64,000 nucleotides of DNA from assembly GCA_902617895.1 (NCBI GenBank), contig CACMYJ010000004.1, positions 54,770 through 118,769 of the forward strand, read 5' to 3'. The translations under genes were made by a program, and so were the position numbers. The stretch comes from an uncultured Pelagibacteraceae bacterium (lineage in GTDB: Bacteria > Pseudomonadota > Alphaproteobacteria > Pelagibacterales > Pelagibacteraceae). The notes under the pieces are model-generated. The model searched no databases. It was not told where the DNA came from and saw nothing but the letters and a program-made list of their open reading frames with translations. Shown in pieces: positions 41,585-50,387 of the stretch (position 1 is its first letter; every line of letters starts with the position of its first letter).

Positions 41585-41592
41585 TTCCTCTC
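41585..41592 (-). promoter_or_regulatory. Shine-Dalgarno of proX
   Basis: On the minus strand GAGAGGAA lies 4 bases before the ATG at 41580. The leader ending TTTAATTAATTAAAAGAGAGG resembles the leader of the 5372 SBP gene (AATTAATTAATAATAAAGAGG). Confidence 0.65.
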
Positions 41593-41669
41593 TTTTAATT
41601 AATTAAAGTCTTATCTTAAAACAAAAATTACTAGTTTGTAAACTGTGAATAATGATGCTTTTACTTGAC

Positions 41670-43787
41670 TTATAAACCTAGAGCTTCTCTCTGTTTTTTA
41701 GTCCAAGCAAGTGAAATTCTGTCTATAATTATTGCTAATAATACAATTCCTATACCTGCTGCTAATCCTCTACCAGTATCTGATCTTGCCAATCCATTAA
41801 ATACTTCCAAACCTAATCCTTTTCCACCAATTAAAGGTGTAACAATCTGCATTGCGAAAGCCATAATTACTGTTTGATTAAATCCAATAACTAAACTTGG
41901 AATAGCTAATGGAAATTTAATTTTATTTAGAGTTTGTAATAAAGTACCACCAAATGAACGTGAAACCTCTGAGTAAGTTCCGGATACTTGAGTTAAACCT
42001 AAAGATGTTAATCGAATGATGGGTGGTATGGAGTATATTACTGTTGCTAGTACAGCAGATACTATTCCTCCTCCAAAAAACATTAAAACAGGAATTAAAT
42101 AACAGAAGTAAGGTAAAGTCTGCATGGCATCTAAAACCACGTTTTGAACATTTCTAAATCTCTCATTATAAGAAGCAATAATTCCAAGAGGAACTCCAAT
42201 TATAAAACATAAAGCTACAGATACTAAAACAGATGATAGTGTTATCATTGATTGTGGCCATATCCCACAAGCACCAATAAAAAGTAATAATATTGCTGTA
42301 ATAATTGCAAATCTGATACCAACAGTAAAATATCCAATTGCTGCAAATACACCTAGTGTATACCACCACGGCACATGAGTTAGGAATATATCAAGTGGTC
42401 TTAAAAGTTTAAGATATACAAATCCTCTAAGAGCTTTTGTAAATGCAATAAAACCAGGATTAACAGTTAAAGACTCTACACTATTAGAAATTGGTTGTCT
42501 TATTGATAATCTCCACTCTTCAGGAAATGATCCAATACTTATCATATAAGAATCAACGAATGATATAGTCAGAACAAGTAAAAAAGATGGAATTATATAA
42601 TATCTTCTAGAAATTATTTCACCAATATCTCTTGCTGTTTGTCTATTTGCTAACGAAATACAAAATTCAAATACATATGCAATAATTTTTGTCAAATTTG
42701 TACAAACAAAATTAATTAAACCACCTAAAAATTCTAAAGGCTTTTCTATAATTCTTGCTAGAGTAAATTTTTCCCAAGATTGAGGAAGCAAATAAAATTT
42801 TTGAACGTTCGATGGAAGTATTTGTTTCGTTTTACTAAATGACATACTAAATCTATCAAACATTATTGCCATGAAAAGAATACAGAGTCCTCCTTCCATT
42901 GCCCATCCAACATCAAGTCTTCTAATTGCTTGCCATACTTGACCACCGATCCCTTCAGCTCCAATAAAACATGCCAAAACTACAAGTGCTAAAGCCATCA
43001 TTATCACCTGATTAATTCCCATCATTATACTTGGTAGCGAGAGTGGAATTTTAATTTTAAATAGTAGTTGTAACTTACTTGATCCAAATGAGGTAGCAGA
43101 CTCAATTGTTTCTGCTGAAACTTGTCTTATACCAGTATTTGTTAATCTTATTATTGGAGGCATTGAGTAAATCATAGTGGCTAATATTGCTGGCGCTCCT
43201 CCAATTCCAAAAAAGAAAAGAGCTGGAAAAAGATAAACAAACGCAGGCATTACTTGCATTGTATCTAAAATAGGCTTCATAAAATTTTCAAACCTGTCAC
43301 TTTGTGAACAAAGCACACCTAGAGTCACTCCAACTACGACACATAGTAAAACCGATAAACCCATCAATGCTACCGTTTGCAGAGATGGTTCCCACATTCC
43401 TGTTGCACCCCAAAAATAAATGACAAATAAAGAGTACAATCCTAATCTTAAACCACCTGCAATTAAGCAAGGCAAAAATATTAATGCTGCAATTAATAGC
43501 CAAGGTGAGTCGATAAGGAAATCTTCAACAAAGTAATATACATTTTTAATATAACTGGCTATTATTTTGGTAATCCATCTATAATTTTTTTTTAAATAAT
43601 CTTCACCTTCATTAACCCATGCTGTAAATGTAAATTGATCAGTGACGACCTTTGGCATTTTTGAAGGACCATCGCTTTGAAAAGATAACCACAGTGCAAC
43701 TAAAAATGTTATTAAGATTACAGAATATGTAATAATATTTTTTGATGAATTTGGCTTTCCTTGGATACTTGCTACTTCAGAAGACAT
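41670..43787 (-). CDS. proW: Double ProW-type ABC permease (two fused permease domains)
   Basis: Inner-membrane channel for quaternary amines, 705 residues, about twice the length of ProW. Two complete permease domains are present: the first around residues 85-310 with the ATPase-contact loop TSFGSSKLQLLFKIKIPLSL, the second around 465-695 with RSFGGTLLQTLNKIKFPLAI. The block DAMQTLPYFCYLIPVLMFFG in the second half matches DTMQVMPAFVYLFPALFFFG in the first. One chain can thus supply both halves of the channel. A 79-bp divergent gap separates it from proV copy 2, and proX follows 89 bp downstream. Confidence 0.93.
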   Translation of the reverse strand: MSSEVASIQGKPNSSKNIITYSVILITFLVALWLSFQSDGPSKMPKVVTDQFTFTAWVNEGEDYLKKNYRWITKIIASYIKNVYYFVEDFLIDSPWLLIAALIFLPCLIAGGLRLGLYSLFVIYFWGATGMWEPSLQTVALMGLSVLLCVVVGVTLGVLCSQSDRFENFMKPILDTMQVMPAFVYLFPALFFFGIGGAPAILATMIYSMPPIIRLTNTGIRQVSAETIESATSFGSSKLQLLFKIKIPLSLPSIMMGINQVIMMALALVVLACFIGAEGIGGQVWQAIRRLDVGWAMEGGLCILFMAIMFDRFSMSFSKTKQILPSNVQKFYLLPQSWEKFTLARIIEKPLEFLGGLINFVCTNLTKIIAYVFEFCISLANRQTARDIGEIISRRYYIIPSFLLVLTISFVDSYMISIGSFPEEWRLSIRQPISNSVESLTVNPGFIAFTKALRGFVYLKLLRPLDIFLTHVPWWYTLGVFAAIGYFTVGIRFAIITAILLLFIGACGIWPQSMITLSSVLVSVALCFIIGVPLGIIASYNERFRNVQNVVLDAMQTLPYFCYLIPVLMFFGGGIVSAVLATVIYSIPPIIRLTSLGLTQVSGTYSEVSRSFGGTLLQTLNKIKFPLAIPSLVIGFNQTVIMAFAMQIVTPLIGGKGLGLEVFNGLARSDTGRGLAAGIGIVLLAIIIDRISLAWTKKQREALGL

Positions 43788-43846
43788 ATTATCTAAAATT
43801 TAAAATAAATAATTTTACTTTTAAAGAAAAATATTGTCTATTTTTG

Positions 43847-43862
43847 TGTTATTAAAATAACA
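43847..43862. promoter_or_regulatory. Dyad just upstream of proV copy 2
   Basis: TGTTATT (43847-43853) and AATAACA (43856-43862) form a 7-bp inverted repeat with a 2-base centre, 4 bases before the proV ATG and in the divergent gap with proW. It could be an operator for both genes or obstruct initiation as a hairpin. No Shine-Dalgarno is present. Confidence 0.4.
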
Positions 43863-43866
43863 AAAT

Positions 43867-44913
43867 ATGAATAATCAACCAAAAATAACGTGTTCAAATG
43901 TTTGGAAATTATTTGGTTCTGACGAACAAAGAATAATTAAAGATTTAGATAAAAGTTTATCAATAAAAGAAGTTCAAGAAAAAACCGGACATGTGGTTGC
44001 AGTAAAAGATGTTAGCTTTTCAATTGAGAAAGGTGAGACATTTGTTGTAATGGGTTTATCGGGAAGCGGAAAATCAACCTTAGTTAGATGTATTTCAAGA
44101 TTAATTGAACCAACGTCTGGAACAGTAAAAATGGATGATGTTGACGTAACGAAAATGAGCGGAAAAGAATTATTAGATTTAAGAAGAAATAAAATGAGCA
44201 TGGTTTTTCAACATTTTGGTTTATTTCCACATAGAACAGTTGTGGAGAATATTGGATATGGTTTAGAGATTAGAGGAAATAAAAAAAATGATAGAGTAGA
44301 AAAATCAATGGAAGTTTTAAAAATGGTTGGTTTAGAAGGTTGGCACAATAATTATCCAAGAGAACTATCAGGAGGAATGCAACAAAGGGTGGGTTTAGCT
44401 CGTGCATTAGCTGTAGATCCAGAAATTTTAATTTTTGATGAACCCTTTTCAGCATTAGATCCATTAATTAGAAGAGAAATGCAGGATGAACTTTTAAAGA
44501 TTCAAGAAAAGTTACAGAAGACTATGGTATTTATTACTCATGATTTCTTAGAGGCAATTAAAATGGGTGATCATATTGCAATTATGAAAGATGGAGAAGT
44601 TTCTCAAGTAGGGACACCAGAGGAAATAGTTGCTAACCCCAAAGATCAATATGTAAAAGATTTTTGCGAAGATGTGCCAAAATACAAAGTCCTTAGTGCA
44701 AGCAAAGTAATGAGGGAAGAATGTTGTGACGATACAAAAAAAATGTTTGAAAACGGATCAAATAATATTCCTCACAATTCAAAAATAGAAACTTTAATTG
44801 ATAAGCTTGTAGATACAGATCAGAAATTTCCAGTGGTTAATAGTGAGACAGGTGAGCTTATTGGTGAAATTGATAGAGCAATAGTTATGAAATCAATGAA
44901 ATCTGCTAGTTAA
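43867..44913 (+). CDS. proV: Glycine betaine/proline-type ABC ATPase ProV (copy 2)
   Basis: ATPase of a ProU/OpuA importer, 348 residues. N-terminal NVWKLFGSDEQRIIKDLDKS with EVQEKTGHVVAVKDVSF, Walker A GLSGSGKST, KMSMVFQHFGLFPHRTVV, signature LSGGMQQRVGLARALA and Walker B ILIFDEPFSALDPL, with a CBS-like C-terminal tail (about 280-348). Divergent from the double ProW and ProX genes, it is the more likely partner of that permease. The copy at 37604 is clearly diverged in the tail. Overlaps the convergent EamA gene by 8 bp. Confidence 0.94.
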   Translation: MNNQPKITCSNVWKLFGSDEQRIIKDLDKSLSIKEVQEKTGHVVAVKDVSFSIEKGETFVVMGLSGSGKSTLVRCISRLIEPTSGTVKMDDVDVTKMSGKELLDLRRNKMSMVFQHFGLFPHRTVVENIGYGLEIRGNKKNDRVEKSMEVLKMVGLEGWHNNYPRELSGGMQQRVGLARALAVDPEILIFDEPFSALDPLIRREMQDELLKIQEKLQKTMVFITHDFLEAIKMGDHIAIMKDGEVSQVGTPEEIVANPKDQYVKDFCEDVPKYKVLSASKVMREECCDDTKKMFENGSNNIPHNSKIETLIDKLVDTDQKFPVVNSETGELIGEIDRAIVMKSMKSAS

Positions 44914-45838
44914 TTTCTCTACTCACCTTAGTTTTTTTTTGTTTTACTTTATCTCTCCAAATTATAATCATTCCAGCAAACACAATTACGAAAACTCCTG
45001 GAAATAATTGTTCCCAAGGAGCTTCATTAAAAAATAACCAGCCCAAAACAAATGATGAAGGAATGCCAAAATATTCAAACGAAGCCATCTTACTTGCAGA
45101 GATTAATCTGTAAGAATAGATAAAAAGTATTGCTGCAGTACCTCCAAGAATACCAGTCAATGTCATAAGAAAAAAATCTTGAGTATTTTTTATTTCTGCA
45201 TGTCCAGTGGTCAATAAAAACAGTACAACACCACCAATTACATTAAATATTAAAGTATATAATTGAATTTTTGCTGTTGAGTGACCATCAGGTATAAATT
45301 TTAAAATTATCACACTTAATGCCCAAGCTATCGCAGTTAGAATTGGAAATATTGAGTAAAAACTAAATATGTCACTTCCTGGCTGAACAATTAAAACAAC
45401 TCCAAAAAAACCTATAAAAATTGCAGACCATCTATAAATACCAACCTTATCCTTTAAAAAAATTATCGATAAAATTACAATGAAAAATGGTGAAGAAAAT
45501 GTAAGAACCATAGCAGTAGCAAATTCTAAGTTAATTACAGAAATAAATATAAATATATTCATTGATAAGAAAGCCAAACCTCTAAAAAAGCTTAAGATAA
45601 TGAATTTATTGTTTAGGTTCCTAAAAACTGAAATGTACTCTTTAGTAAATAAAATAAGTATAAATAAAGGGATTACCCCCGCAATATTTCTGAATACTGC
45701 TAACTGAATTACAGTATATTCATTACCCAAAAACTTTATTACAACCATATACATATCCACACATAGTATTGCTAAGAGCATGGTAAATATTGCTAAATAT
45801 GTTTTTTTTAAATCTGTTTTTTCTGAAGAAATATTCAT
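44906..45838 (-). CDS. EamA/DMT family transporter
   Basis: Ten-segment transporter of 310 residues. First half AILCVDMYMVVIKFLGNEYTVIQLAVFRNIAGVI, ending FLKDKVGIYRWSAIFIGFFGV; second half AIAWALSVIILKFIPDGHS and LISASKMASFEYFGIPSSFVLG, ending FNEAPWEQLFPGVFVIV. It is similar in style to the EamA protein at 26797 (FLKEQIGIRRWSAI), suggesting a recent family expansion. Divergent from the Fe-alcohol dehydrogenase gene across 36 bp and tail-to-tail with proV. Substrate unknown. Confidence 0.88.
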   Translation of the reverse strand: MNISSEKTDLKKTYLAIFTMLLAILCVDMYMVVIKFLGNEYTVIQLAVFRNIAGVIPLFILILFTKEYISVFRNLNNKFIILSFFRGLAFLSMNIFIFISVINLEFATAMVLTFSSPFFIVILSIIFLKDKVGIYRWSAIFIGFFGVVLIVQPGSDIFSFYSIFPILTAIAWALSVIILKFIPDGHSTAKIQLYTLIFNVIGGVVLFLLTTGHAEIKNTQDFFLMTLTGILGGTAAILFIYSYRLISASKMASFEYFGIPSSFVLGWLFFNEAPWEQLFPGVFVIVFAGMIIIWRDKVKQKKTKVSREIN

Positions 45839-45874
45839 TTATAATTTTTTAAAATTGTATACTTTATAAAAGAA

Positions 45875-47065
45875 ATGCAAAGTTTTAAACTTAACGAAAC
45901 CGATATTCTATCCAATCAAGATTGGACGTTTCCGACTAATATTGCATACGGTCCAGGTAGATTGAAAGAAATAGGTGGTATCTGTAATAATTTAAATATT
46001 AAAAACCCTTTAATTGTTACAGATAAAGGTAGCACAAAATTACCATTTATAATTAATTTACAAAATTATTTAAAAAGTTCTGATGTAAAATCCGATTTAT
46101 TTTTTGATATATCTCCAAATCCAAGAGAAGATGAAGTTTCAAATGGTGTTAGTAAATTTAAAGATGGAAACCATGATGCTATAATTGCAATCGGTGGAGG
46201 CAGTGCCATGGATGGAGGAAAATTAATTTGCCTCACAGCAAACAATGACGTTCCATTAAGAGATTTTGAGTTTGAATTAACTCCGCCTAACATTAGTAAG
46301 GATAACCCGTTCCCAAAAATTATAACTATTCCAACAACTGCTGGAACTGGAGCTGAAACAGAAATTTCAGCTATGGTTACTTATTTAAAAGAAGGCATGA
46401 AATTTTGTATGTGGCATCCAGATGTTAGACCTTCCTTAGCATTGTTAGATCCAGAACTAACTATTGGATTGCCAGCAAATTTAACGGCATGGACTGGTGC
46501 AGATGCTTTAATCCATGGTATAGAGGGTTATTGTGTTCCTGGTTTCAATCCAATGTGTGATGGTGCTGCTTTAGAGGGTTTATCTTTGATATCAAAATCT
46601 TTAATCACAGCTGTAGAAGATCCTAGCAATATAGTTGCAAGAGGTGGAATGCATGTTGGATCTTGTTTAGCGGGAATTTCTTTTTTAAAAGGTTTAGGAT
46701 TAGTACATGCTATTGCTCATATGGTTGGAGCCGAATACAATACTCATCACGGACTAACGAATGCAATAATATTACCTGTAGTTTTAAAATATAATTTACC
46801 AGGTATGGAAGAAAAAGTTAAAAGAATGTCAGAGGCTATGCAATTTAAAGATCATTCTGTAGATGCATTTATATCAAACATTGAAAACATTCTTGATAGA
46901 ATTAAAATTCCAAAAAGTTTGAGCGAAATTGGAGTCCCCGAGGATTGTGTTGATAGAATTGCTGAAAAATCAATGAAAGATCAAGCCTATGGACAAAATC
47001 CTAGAAAAGCAACTTTAGAAGAAATAAAGGAAATTACTCTAGCATCCATTAAAAAAGCTAGGTAA
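45875..47065 (+). CDS. Iron-containing alcohol dehydrogenase
   Basis: Group III, Fe-type alcohol dehydrogenase, 396 residues. NAD-binding IAIGGGSAMDGGKLI (about 109-123), TIPTTAGTGAETE, metal ligands in TGADALIHGIEGY (Asp and His), GLGLVHAIAHMVGAEYNTHHG (His residues) and ALLDPELT are visible. Members use alcohols, 4-hydroxybutyrate, 1,3-propanediol or methanol. It begins 36 bp from the divergent EamA start and is followed by an amidase after 12 bp. The start ATG at 45875 has no Shine-Dalgarno. Confidence 0.93.
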   Translation: MQSFKLNETDILSNQDWTFPTNIAYGPGRLKEIGGICNNLNIKNPLIVTDKGSTKLPFIINLQNYLKSSDVKSDLFFDISPNPREDEVSNGVSKFKDGNHDAIIAIGGGSAMDGGKLICLTANNDVPLRDFEFELTPPNISKDNPFPKIITIPTTAGTGAETEISAMVTYLKEGMKFCMWHPDVRPSLALLDPELTIGLPANLTAWTGADALIHGIEGYCVPGFNPMCDGAALEGLSLISKSLITAVEDPSNIVARGGMHVGSCLAGISFLKGLGLVHAIAHMVGAEYNTHHGLTNAIILPVVLKYNLPGMEEKVKRMSEAMQFKDHSVDAFISNIENILDRIKIPKSLSEIGVPEDCVDRIAEKSMKDQAYGQNPRKATLEEIKEITLASIKKAR

Positions 47066-47077
47066 TAGTAAATTCCC

Positions 47078-48496
47078 ATGCTTGAAAATAAATCAGTTAA
47101 AGAAATTATTTCTTTAATTAAGAAAAAGGATGTTTCAGTAAAAGAAATAGTTGGCTTATATTTTGAAAGAATAAAAAAATTTAATCCATCTTTGAATGCT
47201 ATTGTTTCAATTAAGAATGAAGAGGAAATAATTAAAGAAGCTGAGATTAAGGACAAAAATTTTGAACAGAATAAGCCGTTATTTGGCTTACCTCTTGCCT
47301 CTAAAGATTTGCTAGATGTAGTTGGTTTTCCAACCACTTATGGTTTTCCTGGATATAAAGATTATTTTCCAAAAAAAAATTCTATAATTGTTGATCGTCA
47401 GATAGATGCTGGTGGATTAATAATTGGAAAGACAAATACTGCTGAATTAGGAGTGGGTGCTCATACAGCTAATAGATTATTTGGAATAACACCAAACATA
47501 TATGGAAATAGTCAATCATCAGGTGGATCGAGTGGTGGAGCTGGTGTTGCAGTTGCAGCAAATTTACTGCCATTTGCTGATGGTACAGATATGATGGGTT
47601 CTTGTAGAACACCTGCTGCTTACGCAAATGTTTATGGTTTTAGACCAACACCAGGATTACTTCCCGATTATCGAACAAATGAAAAAAAGAAAAATCTTCC
47701 AGTTATTTCAACACCAGGATGTCTAGCCAGAACACCTGAAGATATGTCTATTTTTTTAGATGTCATAGTTGGAGAACATAAAGAAGATCCAATTTCTTTC
47801 AGTTTAGATAATTCTTTTAGTGAGGTTAATTTAAGTGACCAGGAATTTTCAAAAATAAAAATTGGATGGTTATCTGATATGAATGGTAATTATCAATATG
47901 ATCCTGAGATAATTGAAATATGCAACAAACAACTTAACAATCTTGAAAAGTATAAAGTTATAATTGAAAACTTAAAACCAAAAATAGATGCTCATAAATT
48001 ATGGAATTGCTGGGGAACGTTGAGAGCAAAAAGTATTTATGAGGATATTATTACAATGAATATAAAAGATGTTAATGAAATGACTCCTCAAGCGATATGG
48101 GAATACAATAAAGGTATCAAACTTACAGATGAAGATGTAAAATCTGCTCTTAACTTAAGAATTGAATTATCAAATGATGTAAATAGTTTGTTTGGTGATT
48201 TTGATTTTTTAGCTTTACCATCTCAACAATCATTTCCTTTTGATAAAAATTTAAGACATCCAGAAAAAATAAATGAAAAATTAATGGACACTTATCATAG
48301 ATGGATTGAAATACATATATTTGCTAGTCTTTTTTACTTGCCATCAATTTCTTTACCTATTGGTTTTAATAAAGATGGATTTCCAATAGGTATTCAAATT
48401 ATAGCTAAAGAAAAAGAAGATTTAAAAGTGATATCTTTTGCAAAAAGATATGAAGAAATTTTTAATTTTTCTAAAATTAAACCAAAATTAAACTAA
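47078..48496 (+). CDS. Amidase signature family enzyme
   Basis: Amide hydrolase of the GatA/fatty-acid-amide family, 472 residues. The Ser-cisSer-Lys triad is readable: lysine in LPLASKDLLDVVG, cis-serine in QSSGGSSGGAGVAVAA and the nucleophile in GTDMMGSCRTPAA. Surrounding sequence NPNIYGN fits the amidase fold. The nucleophile neighbourhood (MMGS rather than GGS) is slightly unusual. Sits between an alcohol dehydrogenase and an EamA exporter in one plus-strand run, and its stop overlaps the exporter start by 1 bp. Not GatA, as no GatB or GatC is present. Confidence 0.9.
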   Translation: MLENKSVKEIISLIKKKDVSVKEIVGLYFERIKKFNPSLNAIVSIKNEEEIIKEAEIKDKNFEQNKPLFGLPLASKDLLDVVGFPTTYGFPGYKDYFPKKNSIIVDRQIDAGGLIIGKTNTAELGVGAHTANRLFGITPNIYGNSQSSGGSSGGAGVAVAANLLPFADGTDMMGSCRTPAAYANVYGFRPTPGLLPDYRTNEKKKNLPVISTPGCLARTPEDMSIFLDVIVGEHKEDPISFSLDNSFSEVNLSDQEFSKIKIGWLSDMNGNYQYDPEIIEICNKQLNNLEKYKVIIENLKPKIDAHKLWNCWGTLRAKSIYEDIITMNIKDVNEMTPQAIWEYNKGIKLTDEDVKSALNLRIELSNDVNSLFGDFDFLALPSQQSFPFDKNLRHPEKINEKLMDTYHRWIEIHIFASLFYLPSISLPIGFNKDGFPIGIQIIAKEKEDLKVISFAKRYEEIFNFSKIKPKLN

Positions 48497-49389
48497 TGGT
48501 CAGACACAAACATCATTTTAAAATAGCTTTTGCGTTAGCAATAGCTGCTGGGTCATGGGGAGTTTATTGGCTACCTCAAAGAATTTTAGAAGATGGGGGA
48601 CTCACTGGAGGTTGGGGAACAATTTCTCAAATGATGATCGGAATTTTATTACTTACACCCATCTCTTTGTGGAGAAAGTATAAAGGTCGTACATCTGGTT
48701 TAGAAATTCCTTTTGTTGGTTTTTTAACGGGCAGTGGTTTTATATGTTACGCATTAAGTTTCTTGCTTACAGATGTTGTGCGAGCATTGATCATGTTTTA
48801 CATGATACCTGTCTGGACGACTATTTTTGAAATATATTTTTTAAAAAAAAGACCAGGTTTAGAAAGAGTTTTAACTTTAAGCTTAGCACTAGGGGGTTTG
48901 TGGGTAGTTTTTAGTCAATCTAACATTATACCGTTACCACAAAATGCAGGAGATTGGTTGGCATTGGTAGGTGGTGTGCTATTTGGGGCTGGGTTGGTAC
49001 GTTTAGAAATTTCCAAAACAGACGGTGTCTTTCCTGTAATCTTTTCCTTCTTCGTTTATGGGACAATATTTAATATTTTTGCTGGCTTTATTTTAAAAGA
49101 TTACTTAGGACCTATGCCGCCGATTGAAGCTTTTACATCAATGTTTACTTTTTTAGTTCTTATTTCAGTATTTTATTTTATTCCTACTGGAGTAGTTATA
49201 ATGTGGTCTCCATCTGTTTTAGGTGCAGGCCTTTGTGCAATATTATATTTAAGCGAAATAGTAGTTGGAGTTATATCAGCTGGCATTCTGACTGACGAAA
49301 CATTTGGTTGGAGAGAAGTTGTTGGAAGTACAATGATTGTTGTAGGAGGAGTATTAGCTGTTGTTCTAGCACCAAAAGAAGAAAAGTAG
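48496..49389 (+). CDS. EamA/DMT family transporter
   Basis: Ten-segment transporter of 297 residues. AAGSWGVYWLPQRILEDGGL at the N terminus, LLTDVVRALIMFYMIPVWTTIFEIYFL in the first half and GVLFGAGLVRLEISKTDGVF and SVLGAGLCAILYLSEIVVGVISAGIL in the second. It resembles RhaT-free EamA proteins of other marine alphaproteobacteria rather than the neighbours at 44906 or 55757. Starts in the amidase stop codon and ends 1 base before the methyltransferase ATG, so these genes are co-translated. Confidence 0.87.
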   Translation: MVRHKHHFKIAFALAIAAGSWGVYWLPQRILEDGGLTGGWGTISQMMIGILLLTPISLWRKYKGRTSGLEIPFVGFLTGSGFICYALSFLLTDVVRALIMFYMIPVWTTIFEIYFLKKRPGLERVLTLSLALGGLWVVFSQSNIIPLPQNAGDWLALVGGVLFGAGLVRLEISKTDGVFPVIFSFFVYGTIFNIFAGFILKDYLGPMPPIEAFTSMFTFLVLISVFYFIPTGVVIMWSPSVLGAGLCAILYLSEIVVGVISAGILTDETFGWREVVGSTMIVVGGVLAVVLAPKEEK

Positions 49390-50379
49390 ATGCTGTTTAA
49401 AGAAAAGTTTAAATCAAATTCAAAAATATTCTTAGATGGTGGAAATGGTTCTGAGATTGCAAACTTAGGAGGTGAGATGACACCAGCTTTTTCTGCATTA
49501 GCAACAATCACAGCACCAGAAATTGTAAGACAAGTTCATGAAAATTTTATGGATGCAGGCTGTGATGTTATTACAGCAAATACTTTTAGCACTACAAGAC
49601 ACAATATGAATAGTATTAACAAAGGTAATGAAACAAAAGATTTTATTATTAGATCTGTCGATATAGCCAAAAAGGCAATTAAGAATAAGGGAAAAGAAAA
49701 TATAGTTGGAATAGCAGGGAGTATGTCGAATTTTTTCTCACTAAAGGAAAATGAATTTGTTCCAAACCCAAAATACATACCTTCATTTAGAGAGGAAGAG
49801 AGAAACTATAAAGAGGCTGCTAAAATCTTAAAAGAAGAGGGAGTTGATCTTTTAATTCTAGAAATGATATTAGATATAGATCACTCAAAAATCTTACTTA
49901 ACTCTGCATTAGAAACTGGTTTACCTGTTTGGGTTGGACTTAGTTGCTGTATAAGCAAGTTTGATAATAAGGTTATTGGAAGAAATTTTAGAGCTGAAAA
50001 AGAAAAATCACTTATTTATGATGAAAGTATATACAAAGAGCAACCAAAATTTATTCCTGATGATAAGATTGTTCTTTTAGATGATATTATGAAATCTCTA
50101 ACAAATATCGGCGGAGATGTTTATGGTATTATGCATACTTGGCTTGTTGATGCCTTTGATGGATTGAAGGTGATTAAAAATAATTGGCAGGGTCCAATTA
50201 TGTTTTATCCAGAGATACATAAGTTTGATACAAAAACACATAAGGCAACAGTGACATACGCAGAGGATGAATTTGCTGATGAATGTGGAAAATTAATTGA
50301 TGACCAAATTCAAATTATTGGAGGGTGTTGTGGTGTCACAGATAATCATCTCAAAAAATTAATTTCAAGGTATTCTTAA
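49390..50379 (+). CDS. Homocysteine S-methyltransferase family protein
   Basis: Zinc-dependent methyltransferase with a TIM-barrel, 329 residues, which moves a methyl group to homocysteine to make methionine. DGGNGSEIANLGGE (16-29), HENFMDAGCDVITANTFSTTR (family core) and the zinc cysteines in SCCISKFDNK and IIGGCCGVTDNHL are visible. The donor may be betaine, S-methylmethionine or dimethylsulfoniopropionate. It is shorter than BHMT (about 400) and nearer MmuM in size. Located after EamA with a 0-bp gap; a paralogue is at 52013. No riboswitch-like leader is possible here because there is no gap. Confidence 0.88.
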   Translation: MLFKEKFKSNSKIFLDGGNGSEIANLGGEMTPAFSALATITAPEIVRQVHENFMDAGCDVITANTFSTTRHNMNSINKGNETKDFIIRSVDIAKKAIKNKGKENIVGIAGSMSNFFSLKENEFVPNPKYIPSFREEERNYKEAAKILKEEGVDLLILEMILDIDHSKILLNSALETGLPVWVGLSCCISKFDNKVIGRNFRAEKEKSLIYDESIYKEQPKFIPDDKIVLLDDIMKSLTNIGGDVYGIMHTWLVDAFDGLKVIKNNWQGPIMFYPEIHKFDTKTHKATVTYAEDEFADECGKLIDDQIQIIGGCCGVTDNHLKKLISRYS

Positions 50380-50387
50380 TTTTAATA

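Noticed and set aside
46987..47337. Open frame of 116 codons antisense to the Fe-ADH/amidase junction
   Set aside because: Shadow of two clear genes on the other strand.
47078..48496. GatA subunit of Glu-tRNA(Gln) amidotransferase
   Set aside because: No gatB or gatC nearby; the serine environment (MMGSCR) and neighbours suggest a catabolic amidase.
49380..49392. SAM-type riboswitch upstream of the methyltransferase genes
   Set aside because: SAR11 methyltransferase genes can carry such leaders, but here the gaps are only 0-5 bp for both copies, so there is no room.
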